From: Nitrospirota bacterium
GTDB taxonomy: Bacteria > Nitrospirota > Thermodesulfovibrionia > SZUA-242
Length of the DNA stretch: 55,989 bases
Direction of reading: 5' to 3'
Assembly (NCBI GenBank): GCA_016212095.1
Contig: JACRHH010000023.1
Span: 1-55,989 of the forward strand
In this document: in pieces, positions 32,977 through 42,431 of the stretch
How positions within the stretch are numbered: position 1 is the first letter of the stretch
How the letters are laid out: each line of letters begins with the position of its first letter
The notes under the pieces: generated by a model
The model's input: the letters and a program-made list of their open reading frames with translations, nothing else
Databases searched by the model: none
Told to the model about the DNA's origin: nothing
Program-made: the position numbers and the translations under genes

Positions 32977-35579
32977 CAGCTCTTTGCATCCCCCTTCAGA
33001 GGTTCGACAGCCACGAGGCATCCTTCAAACGCCGGAGCCTTCGTAACCGGATCGACCGGCGGCTTCGTCATAAGCCCGAACACGCCCGCGCCTTCGAAAT
33101 GGTTGGATATTTTCACCGCGCCCATTTGAACCGAAGAATCGATAACCGCCTCAAGCTCAACCGAACCGGCATCCGATGACACCCTGACGATACCGCCGCT
33201 TATGCCGAGCGATGCCGCATCCAACGGGTTCATCTTCACAGTGGCCTTCGGAATAAGCTTGAGCAAAGCCTTCGACCTTCGGGTGAGAGTTCCGGACTGA
33301 AACAGCGGCCTGTCAACAAGCAGGGCAAATCGCCCGCTCCCAACCGTTGGCCGCGCACTTGCGGTTACAAGACTCACGGTTGACGCCTCGCCCCTGAGCG
33401 GCTCGCCATGATAAGGCCATTGCATCGCACCCGCTTCAATGTCGCTGTAATGAAGATCGCGGTGAACCGGCGACACCCGCGCAATCTCGCTCATCACCGC
33501 CTCCGACGACGCATACTCCATCGCCGCGCCCATGCGGCCCGCAAGATCGCAGAGGATGCGCCAGTCTTCACGCCCTTCCCTGTTCACTCCGCGCCTCACG
33601 CGCTGGATGCGCCGTTCGAGGTTGGTAAACGTTCCGTCCTTTTCGGCCCACGAAAGCGCGGGCAGAACAATATCGGCCATCTTCGCCGTCTCGGTAAGGA
33701 AAATATCCTGAACAACCAGCAGATCGAGTTTTTCGAGCGCTGATTTGATCGAATTGCCGCCGGGAAGATTAAACGCCGGATTTTCGCCAATCACATAGAG
33801 CGCCTTTATCCGTCCGTCGGCCATCGCAGGAAACATCTCCATCAACGAAAGCCCTTCGCGCGCCGGAACAGACATGCCGCAGGCGTCTTCATGACGCTTC
33901 CGGAAACCGTCGATGGCAAGCGGTCTTCCGCCCGGAAGCGTATCGGGCAGGCAGCCCATGTCAACCGCGCCCTGCTCGTTCGCCTTGCCGGAAAGCAGGA
34001 ATATGCGCCCGCCGGTCACATACGAAAGCGCGGCCAGCAGGAAAAGGTTTCGATTGCCGTCGGCCCGCTGCACGATGTCCGGGCCGATCACAAACGCGGG
34101 CGACTGCGAGCCTGAAATAGTAGCCGACGCCTTTTCGATTTCGGCGTCTGGCACACCAGACTGGGCGGCAACGCCTGCGCACTCCGCGGAAACAGCCGCG
34201 CGTATCGCTTCTTCCAGATGCGGCAATTCGCCGGTCATGCCGCGAGCCGAAACAGCCCGGCAGAGCAACGATTCAAGAACCGCGCCTTCGGCAAAGAGCG
34301 ACGGCACGATTTTGTGCGGGTTGAAGAACTCAAGCCCCGGAGCCGGATCGAGCGAAATGATCTTGGCGCCCTTTTTGGCCGCGCCCCTGATCTCAAGCCC
34401 AAGTATCGGCGTCACCATCGTCGGGTCGCCGCCGGCCACAAATATCACGTCCGATTTCGCAAGTCCGGCGATCACGTTGGCACTAACGCCCTGCCCACGA
34501 AGGCTTTCCAGATATGCCTGCGCGCCCGAAAATCCCATGCGAGCCGCCGAATCTATGTTGTTCGTGCCGACAACTCCGCGCATGAACTTCTGAAAAACGT
34601 AATTGTCTTCATTGGTGCATCGAACCGACGCTATACCGGCAACCGCCTCGCCGCCATGCGTTTTGATAACCTCAGACAGCTTCGCCGCGATGAATCCAAG
34701 CGCCTCGTCCCACGTGGTTTCCACAAGATTGCCGTCGCGCCTCACAAGCGGTTTTTTAAGCCGGTCTTTCGCGCCCACGAATTCGTAACCGAACCGGCCC
34801 CTGGCGCAGAGCAATCCGCGATTCAGTCCTTCGCCTATGCGCGGGATTACACGTTTTATCGCCTCGTCGCGCACCTGAAGGTCGTACGAGCAGCCAACGC
34901 CGCAGTGCCCGCAGACCGTGCGAACCGTCCGCTCAACCTGCCACGGCCTGTAAGTTTCCTTGTAAAGCCTCGAAAGAATCGATCCGACCGGGCAGACAGT
35001 GAGGCAGTTGCCACAGTACTCGCAATCGAACTTGCCGCCCGAAAACGGCTCCATAACCGTATGCCTGCCGCGATTTATCATCGAGATGGCCGACGCGCCC
35101 ACAACTCCGTCGCACATCCGCACGCAGCGGGTACAGGATATGCACCTCTCGATGTTGCGGGCAAGAATCGGGTCAACGTTGCTTTCCGGGTGCTTCGCCT
35201 TAGGCTCTGTAAACCGGCCCTCGGTTCCGCCGTATAGATAGACCAAATCCTGCAACTCGCATTCGCCCGCCTTGTCGCAGAACGGGCAATCAAGCGGATG
35301 GTTGGTGAGTATGAATTCGAGCATTCCCCGCCGCGCCGCCGCAATCTGCTCACTTTCGGTCGTGATAACCATGCCGTCCGTCACCATCAGCGTGCATGAC
35401 GTCTGGAGACGCGGCATTTTTTCCACCTCGACAAGGCAGAGGCGGCAACCGCCATACATCTCAAGTCCTTCGAAATGGCAGAGTGTGGGGATTTTTATGC
35501 CCGCTCTCCGTGCTGCCTCCAAGATGGTCACCTGCTTGTCGAGTTGAACTTCCCTGCCGTTGATGGTGACCTTTATCAT
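32976..35579 (-). CDS. nuoG: NADH-quinone oxidoreductase subunit G
   Basis: An 867-aa Fe-S subunit of the peripheral arm. The N-terminal [2Fe-2S] ferredoxin domain has CHFEGLEMYGGCRLCLVE; the His-Cys 4Fe-4S segment has HPLDCPFCDKAGECELQD; then CISCTRCVRMCD and CEYCGNCLTVCPVG. A fourth motif CGHCGVGCSYDL binds the extra cluster of molybdopterin-type NuoG, followed by the vestigial molybdopterin-oxidoreductase domain (LLCARGRFGYEFV and onward). The ATG overlaps the nuoF stop by 4 bp. Confidence 0.94.
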   Translation of the reverse strand: MIKVTINGREVQLDKQVTILEAARRAGIKIPTLCHFEGLEMYGGCRLCLVEVEKMPRLQTSCTLMVTDGMVITTESEQIAAARRGMLEFILTNHPLDCPFCDKAGECELQDLVYLYGGTEGRFTEPKAKHPESNVDPILARNIERCISCTRCVRMCDGVVGASAISMINRGRHTVMEPFSGGKFDCEYCGNCLTVCPVGSILSRLYKETYRPWQVERTVRTVCGHCGVGCSYDLQVRDEAIKRVIPRIGEGLNRGLLCARGRFGYEFVGAKDRLKKPLVRRDGNLVETTWDEALGFIAAKLSEVIKTHGGEAVAGIASVRCTNEDNYVFQKFMRGVVGTNNIDSAARMGFSGAQAYLESLRGQGVSANVIAGLAKSDVIFVAGGDPTMVTPILGLEIRGAAKKGAKIISLDPAPGLEFFNPHKIVPSLFAEGAVLESLLCRAVSARGMTGELPHLEEAIRAAVSAECAGVAAQSGVPDAEIEKASATISGSQSPAFVIGPDIVQRADGNRNLFLLAALSYVTGGRIFLLSGKANEQGAVDMGCLPDTLPGGRPLAIDGFRKRHEDACGMSVPAREGLSLMEMFPAMADGRIKALYVIGENPAFNLPGGNSIKSALEKLDLLVVQDIFLTETAKMADIVLPALSWAEKDGTFTNLERRIQRVRRGVNREGREDWRILCDLAGRMGAAMEYASSEAVMSEIARVSPVHRDLHYSDIEAGAMQWPYHGEPLRGEASTVSLVTASARPTVGSGRFALLVDRPLFQSGTLTRRSKALLKLIPKATVKMNPLDAASLGISGGIVRVSSDAGSVELEAVIDSSVQMGAVKISNHFEGAGVFGLMTKPPVDPVTKAPAFEGCLVAVEPLKGDAKS

Positions 35580-36835
35580 TTAATGGGACATCCCTTCCGG
35601 GCAATGTGCATGTCGAATTCGTCCCTGAAATGCTTTATGAAGTTGAGCACCACCGAGGCCGCGCCGTCGCCGAGCGGACAGAATGTTTTGCCTGTTATGT
35701 TGCCCGCAACCTCCGAAAGAAGCTCAATATCGCCGGGCCTGCCCTCGCCGCCCTCGATTCGCGCCAGAACCTGGCGAAGCCAGCTCACGCCGTCGCGGCA
35801 TGGCGTGCATTTTCCGCACGATTCATGCTCGAAAAATTTCAGCGCGCGCAGGCATACCTTCACAAGGCAGACCGACTCGTCCATCACGATCACCGCGCCC
35901 GATCCCAGCATGCTTCCGTGCTTGGGCATGTTCACGAAGTCCATCGGGCAGTCGATCTTGTCCGGCGGAAGCACCGGCGTCGAGATTCCACCCGGAATCA
36001 CCGCCTTGAGCGTCTTTCCGTTTTTTATGCCGCCGCAATGGTCGTAGATTATCTCGCGAAGCGTAACTCCCATCGGAAGTTCATACACTCCGGGCTTGTT
36101 CACATGCCCGCTCACGCAGAATAGCTTCGGCCCCGGGCATTCCTTCGAACCGATCGCCGCGTATGCCTCCGGCCCAACGCGCATCAGAAACGGCATGTTC
36201 GAAAGCGTCTCCACGTTGTTCACGATGGTCGGCATTCCCCACGCGCCCACGTTCACCGGAAACGGCGGCTTGATGCGCGGATGGCCTTTCTTGCCTTCAA
36301 GCGATTCAATCAGCGCCGTCTCCTCGCCGCAGATATACGCGCCCGCGCCCTGATGCACGGCAAGCTTGAAGTTTCTGCCGCTTCCCATCATGTTGTCGCC
36401 AATATATCCCTTTGCCTCCGCCTGCCGGATCGCCTCTTCCAGAATGCCTTTCGCCGCCGGATACTCGCCGCGCAGATATATGTAGCCAAATTCGGCCTTG
36501 AGCGCATGGCCGGAAATCGCCATGCCCTCGATCAGAATGTGCGGGTTTTTCTCCAGAATCGGCCTGTCTTTAAAAGTTCCCGGCTCCCCCTCGTCGGCGT
36601 TGCAGACAAGATATTTCGGGAACTTCGGGTCTTTCGAGGCGAACATCCATTTCATGCCCGTGGGGAATCCGGCTCCGCCCCTGCCTCGAAGATTCGCCTT
36701 CTTCACCGTTTCGATAATGTCGTCCGGCGCAAGCTCAAGCGATTTTCGCAGGCTATCATATCCTCCGGAAGCCTCGTAAACGCCGATCTCCGCTGATTTC
36801 GGATTATCTATGTTGGCAAGCAGAACCTTTTCCAC
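35576..36835 (-). CDS. nuoF: NADH-quinone oxidoreductase subunit F
   Basis: A 419-aa flavoprotein subunit where NADH is oxidised. NADH and FMN sites lie in GRGGAGFPTGMKWMF and CNADEGEPGTFKDR; further YICGEETALIESLEGKKGHP, and the N3 cluster motif ESCGKCTPCRDG with the distal Cys in TFCPLGD. Full length. It sits 6 bp after nuoE. Its presence with nuoE and nuoG shows that this complex I takes electrons from NADH, unlike the 11-subunit forms. Confidence 0.96.
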   Translation of the reverse strand: MEKVLLANIDNPKSAEIGVYEASGGYDSLRKSLELAPDDIIETVKKANLRGRGGAGFPTGMKWMFASKDPKFPKYLVCNADEGEPGTFKDRPILEKNPHILIEGMAISGHALKAEFGYIYLRGEYPAAKGILEEAIRQAEAKGYIGDNMMGSGRNFKLAVHQGAGAYICGEETALIESLEGKKGHPRIKPPFPVNVGAWGMPTIVNNVETLSNMPFLMRVGPEAYAAIGSKECPGPKLFCVSGHVNKPGVYELPMGVTLREIIYDHCGGIKNGKTLKAVIPGGISTPVLPPDKIDCPMDFVNMPKHGSMLGSGAVIVMDESVCLVKVCLRALKFFEHESCGKCTPCRDGVSWLRQVLARIEGGEGRPGDIELLSEVAGNITGKTFCPLGDGAASVVLNFIKHFRDEFDMHIARKGCPIK

Positions 36836-36841
36836 CCGCGC

Positions 36842-37315
36842 CTACCTGTACCCTTCCAGAATCGTGACGATGTTCTCCTGCGTGAGGCTTTCGTGAAAGT
36901 CGGTATTCACCAGCATGGCCGGAGCCGTGCCGCACGCGCCGATGCACTCCATGATCACCAGCGAAAACCTGCCGTCGGCGCTCGTGCCGCCCGGCTCGAC
37001 GCCGTATTTTTCGCGGATAATGTCAACCAGACGCTCCGCGCCCAAAATCATGCAGGAAACATTCGTGCAGAGCTGTATCACGTTTCTGCCGACCTGCTTG
37101 TGGCGATACATCGCATAGAACGTAGCCACGCCGCGAACCGTCGCCTTCGGAACGCGAAGCTCGCGCGACACCTCGTCCATGGCCTCGGCGCTTAGCCAGC
37201 CGTATTTCCGCTGCGCCAGATATAGCGCCGGAAGAAGCGCGGCGCGTTCAGCCGGATATTTGGCCTTGACGCACTCAAGTTCGTCCGCGATCTGGCTTTT
37301 CATGGCTGTTTCCAT
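36842..37315 (-). CDS. nuoE: NADH-quinone oxidoreductase subunit E
   Basis: A 157-aa thioredoxin-like [2Fe-2S] subunit (cluster N1a). Ligands are visible as CTNVSCMI and ECIGACGTAPAM. Residues 20-75 form the helical N-domain (LPALYLAQRKYGWLSAEAMD). ATG 37315 gives full length; an in-frame ATG at 37303 is possible. It follows nuoD by 29 bp, the widest gap in the operon. Confidence 0.95.
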   Translation of the reverse strand: METAMKSQIADELECVKAKYPAERAALLPALYLAQRKYGWLSAEAMDEVSRELRVPKATVRGVATFYAMYRHKQVGRNVIQLCTNVSCMILGAERLVDIIREKYGVEPGGTSADGRFSLVIMECIGACGTAPAMLVNTDFHESLTQENIVTILEGYR

Positions 37316-37344
37316 ATATTAAATAGAAGCCCCCTCGAACCCGC

Positions 37345-38547
37345 TTACCTGTCGCATTCGCCAAGCACGATGTCTATCGTGCCTATGTTGGCGATAACGT
37401 CGGCCACCATATGCCCCACGCTCAGACGCCCAAGCACCGAAGCATGAACGAAGGACGGAGCGCGCACATGCATTCTGTAAGGCTTGCCGGTTCCGTCGCT
37501 CACTATATAGAAACCAAGCTCGCCCTTCGGAACCTCGGTCGAAACATAAAGCTCACCAACCGGCGTCTTCGGCCCCTTGGCAACAAGCACAAAGTGGTGG
37601 ATAAGATGCTCCATGTCGCCAAGCACCTCGTCCTTCGCCGGAAGCACGAACTTGCGCTCGTCGGCCAGAATCGGCCCTTCGGGCAGCTTCTCGATGCACT
37701 GGCGGATGATTTGGTTTGCCTGAAGAAGCTCGATCATGCGGCATCGGTAGCGGTCGTAAACGTCGCACTCTTTGCCGACCGGAACTTCGAATTCAACCTG
37801 ATCGTAGGCGTCATACGGCATGTATTTGCGAATATCGTAATCAGTGCCTGAGCCCCGAAGCGTCGCGCCCGAAAGCCCCCAGTTGATAGCCTCTTCCACG
37901 CCGATAACGCCGATGCCCTTTGTGCGCTTCAGCCAGATGCGGTTCTGGTCGATAAGCGTCTCGTACTCCTTCATCCTGTCGGGGAACTCGTCGGTGAATT
38001 TTTTCAACACATCGAGCCATTCCTGATCGGGAATATCGTTCCGAACTCCGCCGATGCGCGGATAGCTCACCGTAAGGCGCGCGCCGCATAGCCGTTCGAA
38101 CAGGTCGAGAAGAACCTCGCGCTCGCGGAAGGCGTACAGAAACACAGTCATCGCGCCGATGTCGAGCGCATGCGTTGCCAGCCAGAGCAGGTGGCTCGAT
38201 ATGCGCGACATCTCGCCAACCATCGTCCGGATGAATTTCGCTCGCGGCGGCGCTTCTATGCCGACCAGCTTTTCAACCGCCACACAGTAGCCGATGTTGT
38301 TCGACATCGACGATATGTAATCGAGGCGGTCGGTGAGCGGAATTATCTGGAGATATGTCCGGTTTTCGGAAAGCTTTTCGATGCCGCGATGCAGGTAGCC
38401 CACATACGGCGTGCATTTGACGACGGTTTCGCCGTCAAGCTCAAGCACCAGCCGAAGTACTCCATGCGTGGCCGGATGCTGAGGCCCCATGCTGACGGTG
38501 ATCGTTTTGGTTTCGAGCGGCTTGAAATCTATTTCAGCGGCTTCCAT
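37345..38547 (-). CDS. nuoD: NADH-quinone oxidoreductase subunit D
   Basis: A 400-aa subunit related to the large subunit of NiFe hydrogenases but without the NiFe Cys pairs. It has [30 protein letters not shown], and the quinone-site His and Tyr region, and ends with IVLGECDR as usual for NuoD. It overlaps nuoC by 19 bp, so NuoC and NuoD are separate polypeptides here and not the fused NuoCD of enterics. Confidence 0.96.
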   Translation of the reverse strand: MEAAEIDFKPLETKTITVSMGPQHPATHGVLRLVLELDGETVVKCTPYVGYLHRGIEKLSENRTYLQIIPLTDRLDYISSMSNNIGYCVAVEKLVGIEAPPRAKFIRTMVGEMSRISSHLLWLATHALDIGAMTVFLYAFREREVLLDLFERLCGARLTVSYPRIGGVRNDIPDQEWLDVLKKFTDEFPDRMKEYETLIDQNRIWLKRTKGIGVIGVEEAINWGLSGATLRGSGTDYDIRKYMPYDAYDQVEFEVPVGKECDVYDRYRCRMIELLQANQIIRQCIEKLPEGPILADERKFVLPAKDEVLGDMEHLIHHFVLVAKGPKTPVGELYVSTEVPKGELGFYIVSDGTGKPYRMHVRAPSFVHASVLGRLSVGHMVADVIANIGTIDIVLGECDR

Positions 38548-39065
38548 TCAAACTCCGCAAATTTTCGTTTTCTGTCGCGCACTTCCTCGTATCCCTTCCA
38601 TTCCCTGGCCGGGCCTGTCACCGGGTAATCCTTCCGGAGCGGATGACCTTCCCAGTCTTCAGGCATAAGAATGCGCCTCATGTCGGGATGTCCGTTGAAA
38701 TTGATGCCGTACATGTCGAACGTCTCGCGCTCATGCCAGTTCACGCCCGTCCAGATGCCGGTCACGGTGTCGATGTTCGGATCGCTTTCCGGCACGTCTG
38801 CCTTCAGAACAATGCGGTGACGGTGCTTTATCGAATAGAGATTGTAAACCACTTCGAAGCGCGGCTCTCTGGGCATGTAATCAACGCCGCAGAGGCTTGC
38901 CGGATAGTCGAAGCCCATTTCGGCGTCATCGTGCAGATACCGGCAGATGCCGACGATGTTGTCCCTTTTCACAGAAACCGTGACCTGATCGCGGAACTCG
39001 GTGTATCCGAGCACGTCGTCAGGAAACTGTTCCTTTATACGTTCGGCTATCTGAAGAGGCCCCAT
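38529..39065 (-). CDS. nuoC: NADH-quinone oxidoreductase subunit C
   Basis: A 178-aa 30-kDa-type subunit. Conserved are [40 protein letters not shown], and the signature [20 protein letters not shown] with [20 protein letters not shown]. It binds NuoD in the connecting module. Its start overlaps the nuoB 3' end by 19 bp. Confidence 0.95.
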   Translation of the reverse strand: MGPLQIAERIKEQFPDDVLGYTEFRDQVTVSVKRDNIVGICRYLHDDAEMGFDYPASLCGVDYMPREPRFEVVYNLYSIKHRHRIVLKADVPESDPNIDTVTGIWTGVNWHERETFDMYGINFNGHPDMRRILMPEDWEGHPLRKDYPVTGPAREWKGYEEVRDRKRKFAEFEWKPLK

Positions 39066-39580
39066 CTATGCTCTTCCGCCCTTATCTTGTCCTGAAGTTT
39101 TACTAGCCCCTCGATGAAGGCTTCGGGCCGCGGAGGACAGCCCGGAATATAAACGTCAACCGGCACGAACTCGTCGCATCCCTGAACAACCGCATAGGTG
39201 TTGAATATGCCGCCGGAACATGCGCAGGAGCCGACCGAGATAACGTAGCGCGGCTCAGGCATCTGATCGTAAACGCGCCGCACGATAGATGACATTTTTT
39301 TCGTGACCGTTCCGGCAACCATCATGAAGTCGGCCTGACGCGGCGAGCCCCTGAATATCACGCCCAACCGGTCGAGATCGTAATGGGCCGAACCCGTGGT
39401 CATCATCTCTATGGCGCAACAGGCCAATCCGAACGTCACCGGCCACATTGAATTGAGGCGCGCAGTGTTTGCTCCCCAGTTTATAAGCTTTTCGATGGAG
39501 GCAACCACGACGTTCGGCGAATATATCTGAACGCCTTCCGGTGTTACGACAGGCTTTGCAGGCTCAACGATCACTCCCAC
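39047..39580 (-). CDS. nuoB: NADH-quinone oxidoreductase subunit B
   Basis: A 177-aa subunit that holds cluster N2, the electron donor to quinone. Ligands are the tandem Cys in [11 protein letters not shown], Cys in [10 protein letters not shown], and Cys in [14 protein letters not shown] 39580 is favoured by GGGGAG 7 nt upstream, within the end of nuoA; GTG 39574 overlaps the nuoA stop by 4 bp and is equally conventional. A longer in-frame reading into nuoA is not supported. Confidence 0.94.
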   Translation of the reverse strand: MGVIVEPAKPVVTPEGVQIYSPNVVVASIEKLINWGANTARLNSMWPVTFGLACCAIEMMTTGSAHYDLDRLGVIFRGSPRQADFMMVAGTVTKKMSSIVRRVYDQMPEPRYVISVGSCACSGGIFNTYAVVQGCDEFVPVDVYIPGCPPRPEAFIEGLVKLQDKIRAEEHRWGLFR

Positions 39581-39942
39581 TCGAACGCTCCCCTTTTCCA
39601 GGCGTAAACATATCCCACAAGCAGGATGGCGATGAAAAGAAACATCTCGACAACCGCGTAAAGTCCAAGCTTGCCGTACACGACCGCCCACGGATAGAGA
39701 AACACCGCTTCAACGTCGAACACCACAAACAGCATTGCAATAATGTAGAACTTCACATCGAAGCGCTGGCGCGGCTCGCCGACCGGCGCCATGCCGGACT
39801 CATATGGCAACAGTTTTTCCGGATACGGTCTTCTCAGGCGGAATATCGTACCAACTGTCAGCATCACCAAACCGAAGCACGAGGCAACGATGAACATGAT
39901 GAGAACCGGTAGATAGTCGGCTGGGATATAGGTTCCGGGCAT
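39571..39942 (-). CDS. nuoA: NADH-quinone oxidoreductase subunit A
   Basis: A 123-aa three-helix subunit with the typical [20 protein letters not shown] loop, [20 protein letters not shown] and the third helix around [20 protein letters not shown]. It is the first gene of the 14-gene operon on this strand, order A-B-C-D-E-F-G-H-I-J-K-L-M-N. There is no Shine-Dalgarno, and the promoter lies so close that the message should start about 5 nt before ATG 39942. Confidence 0.95.
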   Translation of the reverse strand: MPGTYIPADYLPVLIMFIVASCFGLVMLTVGTIFRLRRPYPEKLLPYESGMAPVGEPRQRFDVKFYIIAMLFVVFDVEAVFLYPWAVVYGKLGLYAVVEMFLFIAILLVGYVYAWKRGAFEWE

Positions 39943-39953
39943 AATTGAGGAAT

Positions 39954-39982
39954 GTTATACTCCGGCAAAACGAAAGTGTCAA
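39954..39982 (-). promoter_or_regulatory. Promoter of the nuo operon
   Basis: On the minus strand a consensus TTGACA (39982-39977), a 17-nt spacer and TATAAC (39959-39954). The expected start point is about 39947, giving a leader of about 5 nt. An AT-rich stretch lies just upstream of the -35. Confidence 0.75.
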
Positions 39983-40068
39983 TATAAAATTTTAGGGTAC
40001 TTTTTACACGCGGGGGAAATTACGAAAGGTTACGCAAGAAACCGGCTAAAATGGCTTGAATGCTGGAT

Positions 40069-40777
40069 TCAGGAAAGAAGCGCCGAAATCGGAACAGCCC
40101 ACAATCGGTCGCCAAGCCTCACAGCAGTTGTCCCGTTGTACGCCAGAATTCCAGCGATGCAGTGAGGAGTGCCGGCCAGAAATGCCTTAAGGCTCGCCAG
40201 ATCGCCGGATTCCCATCGCGCCGCGGCCTTGACCTCGATCGCGATGCAGCGCCCTGCCGCTTCGATAACGAAATCAACCTCGTGCCGGCCCTGAATATTC
40301 CAGAAAAATATCTCGGCGCGCGGCCATGCGAAATCGAGAATGGAGACAAGATTCTGCGCAACCCATGTTTCCAGCATCGCACCCTTGAGCGAATTGTCCG
40401 GCGCAAGCTCCTCCATTCCGGCCAGAAAACAGGCAAGCCCGGAATCGGCCAGATAGAACTTTGGCGACTTGATCAGCCTCGCGCCTGGTGAACGGATGCA
40501 TGGTGAAATAAACCGCTCTTCCGGCAAGACTGTCCGACATATTCTTCATCAGCAAAAAATTGGCCGAGCCCGAAAGAATGAATCCGTCCGGGTTCTCGCG
40601 CGCGGCGGCAAGTTGCGCAAAGTCATCGAGCGTAACATACCTGTACCTTCCAAATTCCTCCTGCCGCTGCAGAAACGTGCTCTTGCCGGTCTGCCTCATG
40701 CCGGTAACGACAACCACGGGCATGTCGTCAAGGGCATCAAGCACCCTGCCGGTTATTTCTCTTGGCAAATATGTCAT
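40069..40777 (-). pseudogene. Degraded AAA-type ATPase (DUF4143 family)
   Basis: Two frames together make a damaged member of the AAA_14/DUF4143 family. Frame one (from ATG 40777) has VVVVTGMRQTGKSTFLQ (Walker A), YVTLDDFAQLAAARENPDGF, then jumps straight to ILSGSANFLLMKNMSDSLAG and MHPFTRRE; the Walker B stretch normally between these is missing. Near 40480 the family sequence continues in another frame: SPKFYLADSGLACFLAG, LETWVAQNLVS, FFWNIQGRHEVDFVIEAAGR and AIEVKAAARWESGDLASLKA. A large middle part is also gone. At least two deletions and a frame change make it a pseudogene; intact relatives are about 400 aa. Confidence 0.8.
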
Positions 40778-40787
40778 AGATGCACCA

Positions 40788-40815
40788 ACTATACTGTCAG
40801 ATTGACAGCATGCAA
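40788..40815 (-). promoter_or_regulatory. Promoter with overlapping palindrome before the DUF4143 remnant
   Basis: On the minus strand TTGCAT (40815-40810), a 16-nt spacer and TATAGT (40793-40788). The spacer holds the palindrome CTGTCA-GAT-TGACAG (40794-40808), placed like an operator. The start point would be about 4 nt before ATG 40777. Confidence 0.5.
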
Positions 40816-40872
40816 ACGCAAATTATGACAGCGGCAGGCGCGGCGAAGGGGCGAGCCTCCGCCGCGCTACCG

Positions 40873-40937
40873 AAACGCCTCGCCCCGCAGCAACCCCATA
40901 AGCTCGTCCGCCGAAACGCGCCCGGCGGTTTCGGTTC
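40873..40937 (+). repeat. 65-bp direct repeat, copy of the SNF2 gene 3' end
   Basis: Identical base for base to 42438-42502, which is part of the SNF2 helicase coding end. In the minus-strand sense it would encode RVSADELMGLLRGEAF, detached from the gene. The two copies bracket about 1.5 kb (40938-42437). Confidence 0.95.
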
Positions 40938-40943
40938 TCCCTG

Positions 40944-41282
40944 TTACTCGTCTGCCTTCGCGTCCTTACCGAACGGCTCCCGCGCTCCTTGTTTGCCTTA
41001 CGGATTCAGGTTGCCCTTGCTTCCAAAATTGTCGAGCTTCTTTTTATTGGGTTTTGTTCTTCGGGGCGGGCTAACCATTTTCCCATTTTTGCTGACATGC
41101 CTGCAGACATGCCCCTCGATCTTGGCCGAACCGGGTGACAGATTGATGCCCGCATTTCGCGCCACGGCCTGTGCCGCTGAAAGTCCGAGCATGAAAAGCA
41201 CGCCAAGCAGCGCCGCCCAAAACCTGAACGGCTTCAGATGTGAAGTCCTGCACCTTGTACTCGCCGCCGTACTCTGCGACAA
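40944..41282 (-). pseudogene. Small secreted protein gene, broken near its 3' end
   Basis: The minus-strand frame encodes a hydrophobic signal (FRFWAALLGVLFMLGLSAAQ, then AVA) and a basic mature part, EGHVCRHVSKNGKMVSPPRR, ending DNFGSKGNLNP before TAA at 41000-40998. The same frame then continues GKQGAREPFGKDAKADE to a second stop at 40946. Many small secreted proteins share the pattern KDGTYV..PHxRT..DNWxxKGNxNPYTGKxG, so the TAA lies where Tyr is expected. No ATG with a ribosome site is found; only TTG 41282 or weaker codons are available. I read it as a decayed gene, though a slightly shortened product is possible. Confidence 0.4.
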
Positions 41283-41739
41283 GTTGATGAAATATTTGAA
41301 AAACGTGCAACCGGCGTCACTGCAGCGGAGCGACTGGTTCTATCGGCAAATTTGGGGGAGTGATTAGTCTGTTGACATCGGCCATGCCGATCTGTTTTAC
41401 TTTTGAAGTCACGGGGGATCATTCCGGTTTTCAGCCGCATTTACATCAGTTGACGTTTGGGGAGCACGCTGTTTCGCCAGTGCTAAGGCATTGTCGGATA
41501 TACGTACTTATGAAGATTCGTGAATGGCAAGGAAGGCGTTTTGTGGCGATGTTAACACGTTCACGTTACTGTACGGGTAAAGTGAGTCTAATAAGAAAAA
41601 CAGACGCGACATTGGCGATGGCGAAAAGACGTGGGGTGAGTTTTTTGAGATGACTTATATCGCCACAGTATTCTTCTTATTTCGCATTTGGCGAAATGCA
41701 TGGCTAGAATAGCCAAAATCTTGATCAGGAGGAAAGATA
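41283..41739. other. Gene-free stretch with small palindromes
   Basis: No frame here looks like a protein. The 3' part is AT-rich and contains ATTTCGC/GCGAAAT (41680-41698) and TGGCTA/TAGCCA (41700-41715) hairpins shortly before the secreted-protein gene; they could be operator or leader structures. A TTGACA occurs at 41375 with only a weak -10. Confidence 0.4.
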
Positions 41740-42186
41740 ATGAGAAAATTTGTTCCGGTTGTTTGTAGCGCATTGTTGCTTATGTTGGTGTCCGGTTTTG
41801 GGACGATGGCATATGCAGCAAGAAGCTGGGAATTCGTTTACCAACACGACGAGAATGGGAATCCGGTTAGCGGAAGTCTGTCGGACTTAATTGGTGCCAT
41901 TGACGATGGTGCGGAAGTCAGGGTCGTGCATTGCAATCAGCAAAGCAATGGAAACTACTTCGAAAGTCTAAGCTTCACCTATGTCGCCGTTAATCATATT
42001 CCAGGGCATGTTACTGCAGTTCAATTCCGGAATAACACATATTTGGATCCGTCTACCAAAATATGGAATGTTGTCAATGTGCGGCGAGCCTACAGAACGG
42101 ATGGCATAGCTGCCTCACAGATTGACGGACAGCCAGAAGCATCGGAATCCACAAGAATATGTATGAAATGGTACGTAAACAGGTGA
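41740..42186 (+). CDS. Secreted protein of unknown family
   Basis: A 148-aa protein that I do not recognise. Residues 1-27 form a clear Sec signal peptide (MRKFVPVVCSALLLMLVSGF, cut after AYAA). The mature part has SGSLSDLIGAIDDGAEVRVV, one Cys in VVHCNQQ and another in TRICMKWYVN, which may form a disulfide, and a beta-rich pattern. AGGAGG lies 7 nt before the ATG, stronger than most native starts here. Base composition is lower in GC than the core genes. It lies inside a segment bounded by 65-bp direct repeats. Function cannot be inferred. Confidence 0.7.
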   Translation: MRKFVPVVCSALLLMLVSGFGTMAYAARSWEFVYQHDENGNPVSGSLSDLIGAIDDGAEVRVVHCNQQSNGNYFESLSFTYVAVNHIPGHVTAVQFRNNTYLDPSTKIWNVVNVRRAYRTDGIAASQIDGQPEASESTRICMKWYVNR

Positions 42187-42228
42187 TTCTGAAAGTTGGT
42201 CACTTGTTGATGTAACTTTAATCTCACT

Positions 42229-42277
42229 CAGTCGGTGAGGGTAATAGTATTCGTAATATTACGCCCCTCACTGACTG
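42229..42277 (+). terminator. Long hairpin after the secreted-protein gene
   Basis: CAGTCGGTGAGGG (42229-42241) pairs with CCCTCACTGACTG (42265-42277) with one mismatch, and the loop folds further on GTAATA/TATTAC. No T-run follows, so it may stabilise the 3' end instead of terminating. Confidence 0.4.
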
Positions 42278-42431
42278 TTGTGATCTTGTGGTACGCTGAT
42301 GCTTTTTGATGATTTATTGAAACTTGACAGAATATTAGCAGGTTGCGCCAGCCGCATTCAATTCAAATCGGATGAACATCGACGGGGTGGCGCATGACCA
42401 TAATCGCCGGGGCCTGCGCCCGCTCCACCCC

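Noticed and set aside
40998-41000. In-frame TAA as another recoding event
   Set aside because: TAA is not a selenocysteine or pyrrolysine codon, and the gene also lacks a good start; decay is simpler.
40780-41367. 195-codon plus-strand frame between the DUF4143 remnant and the secreted-protein remnant
   Set aside because: It runs through the 65-bp repeat and antisense to a frame with a signal peptide; no ribosome site or family features.
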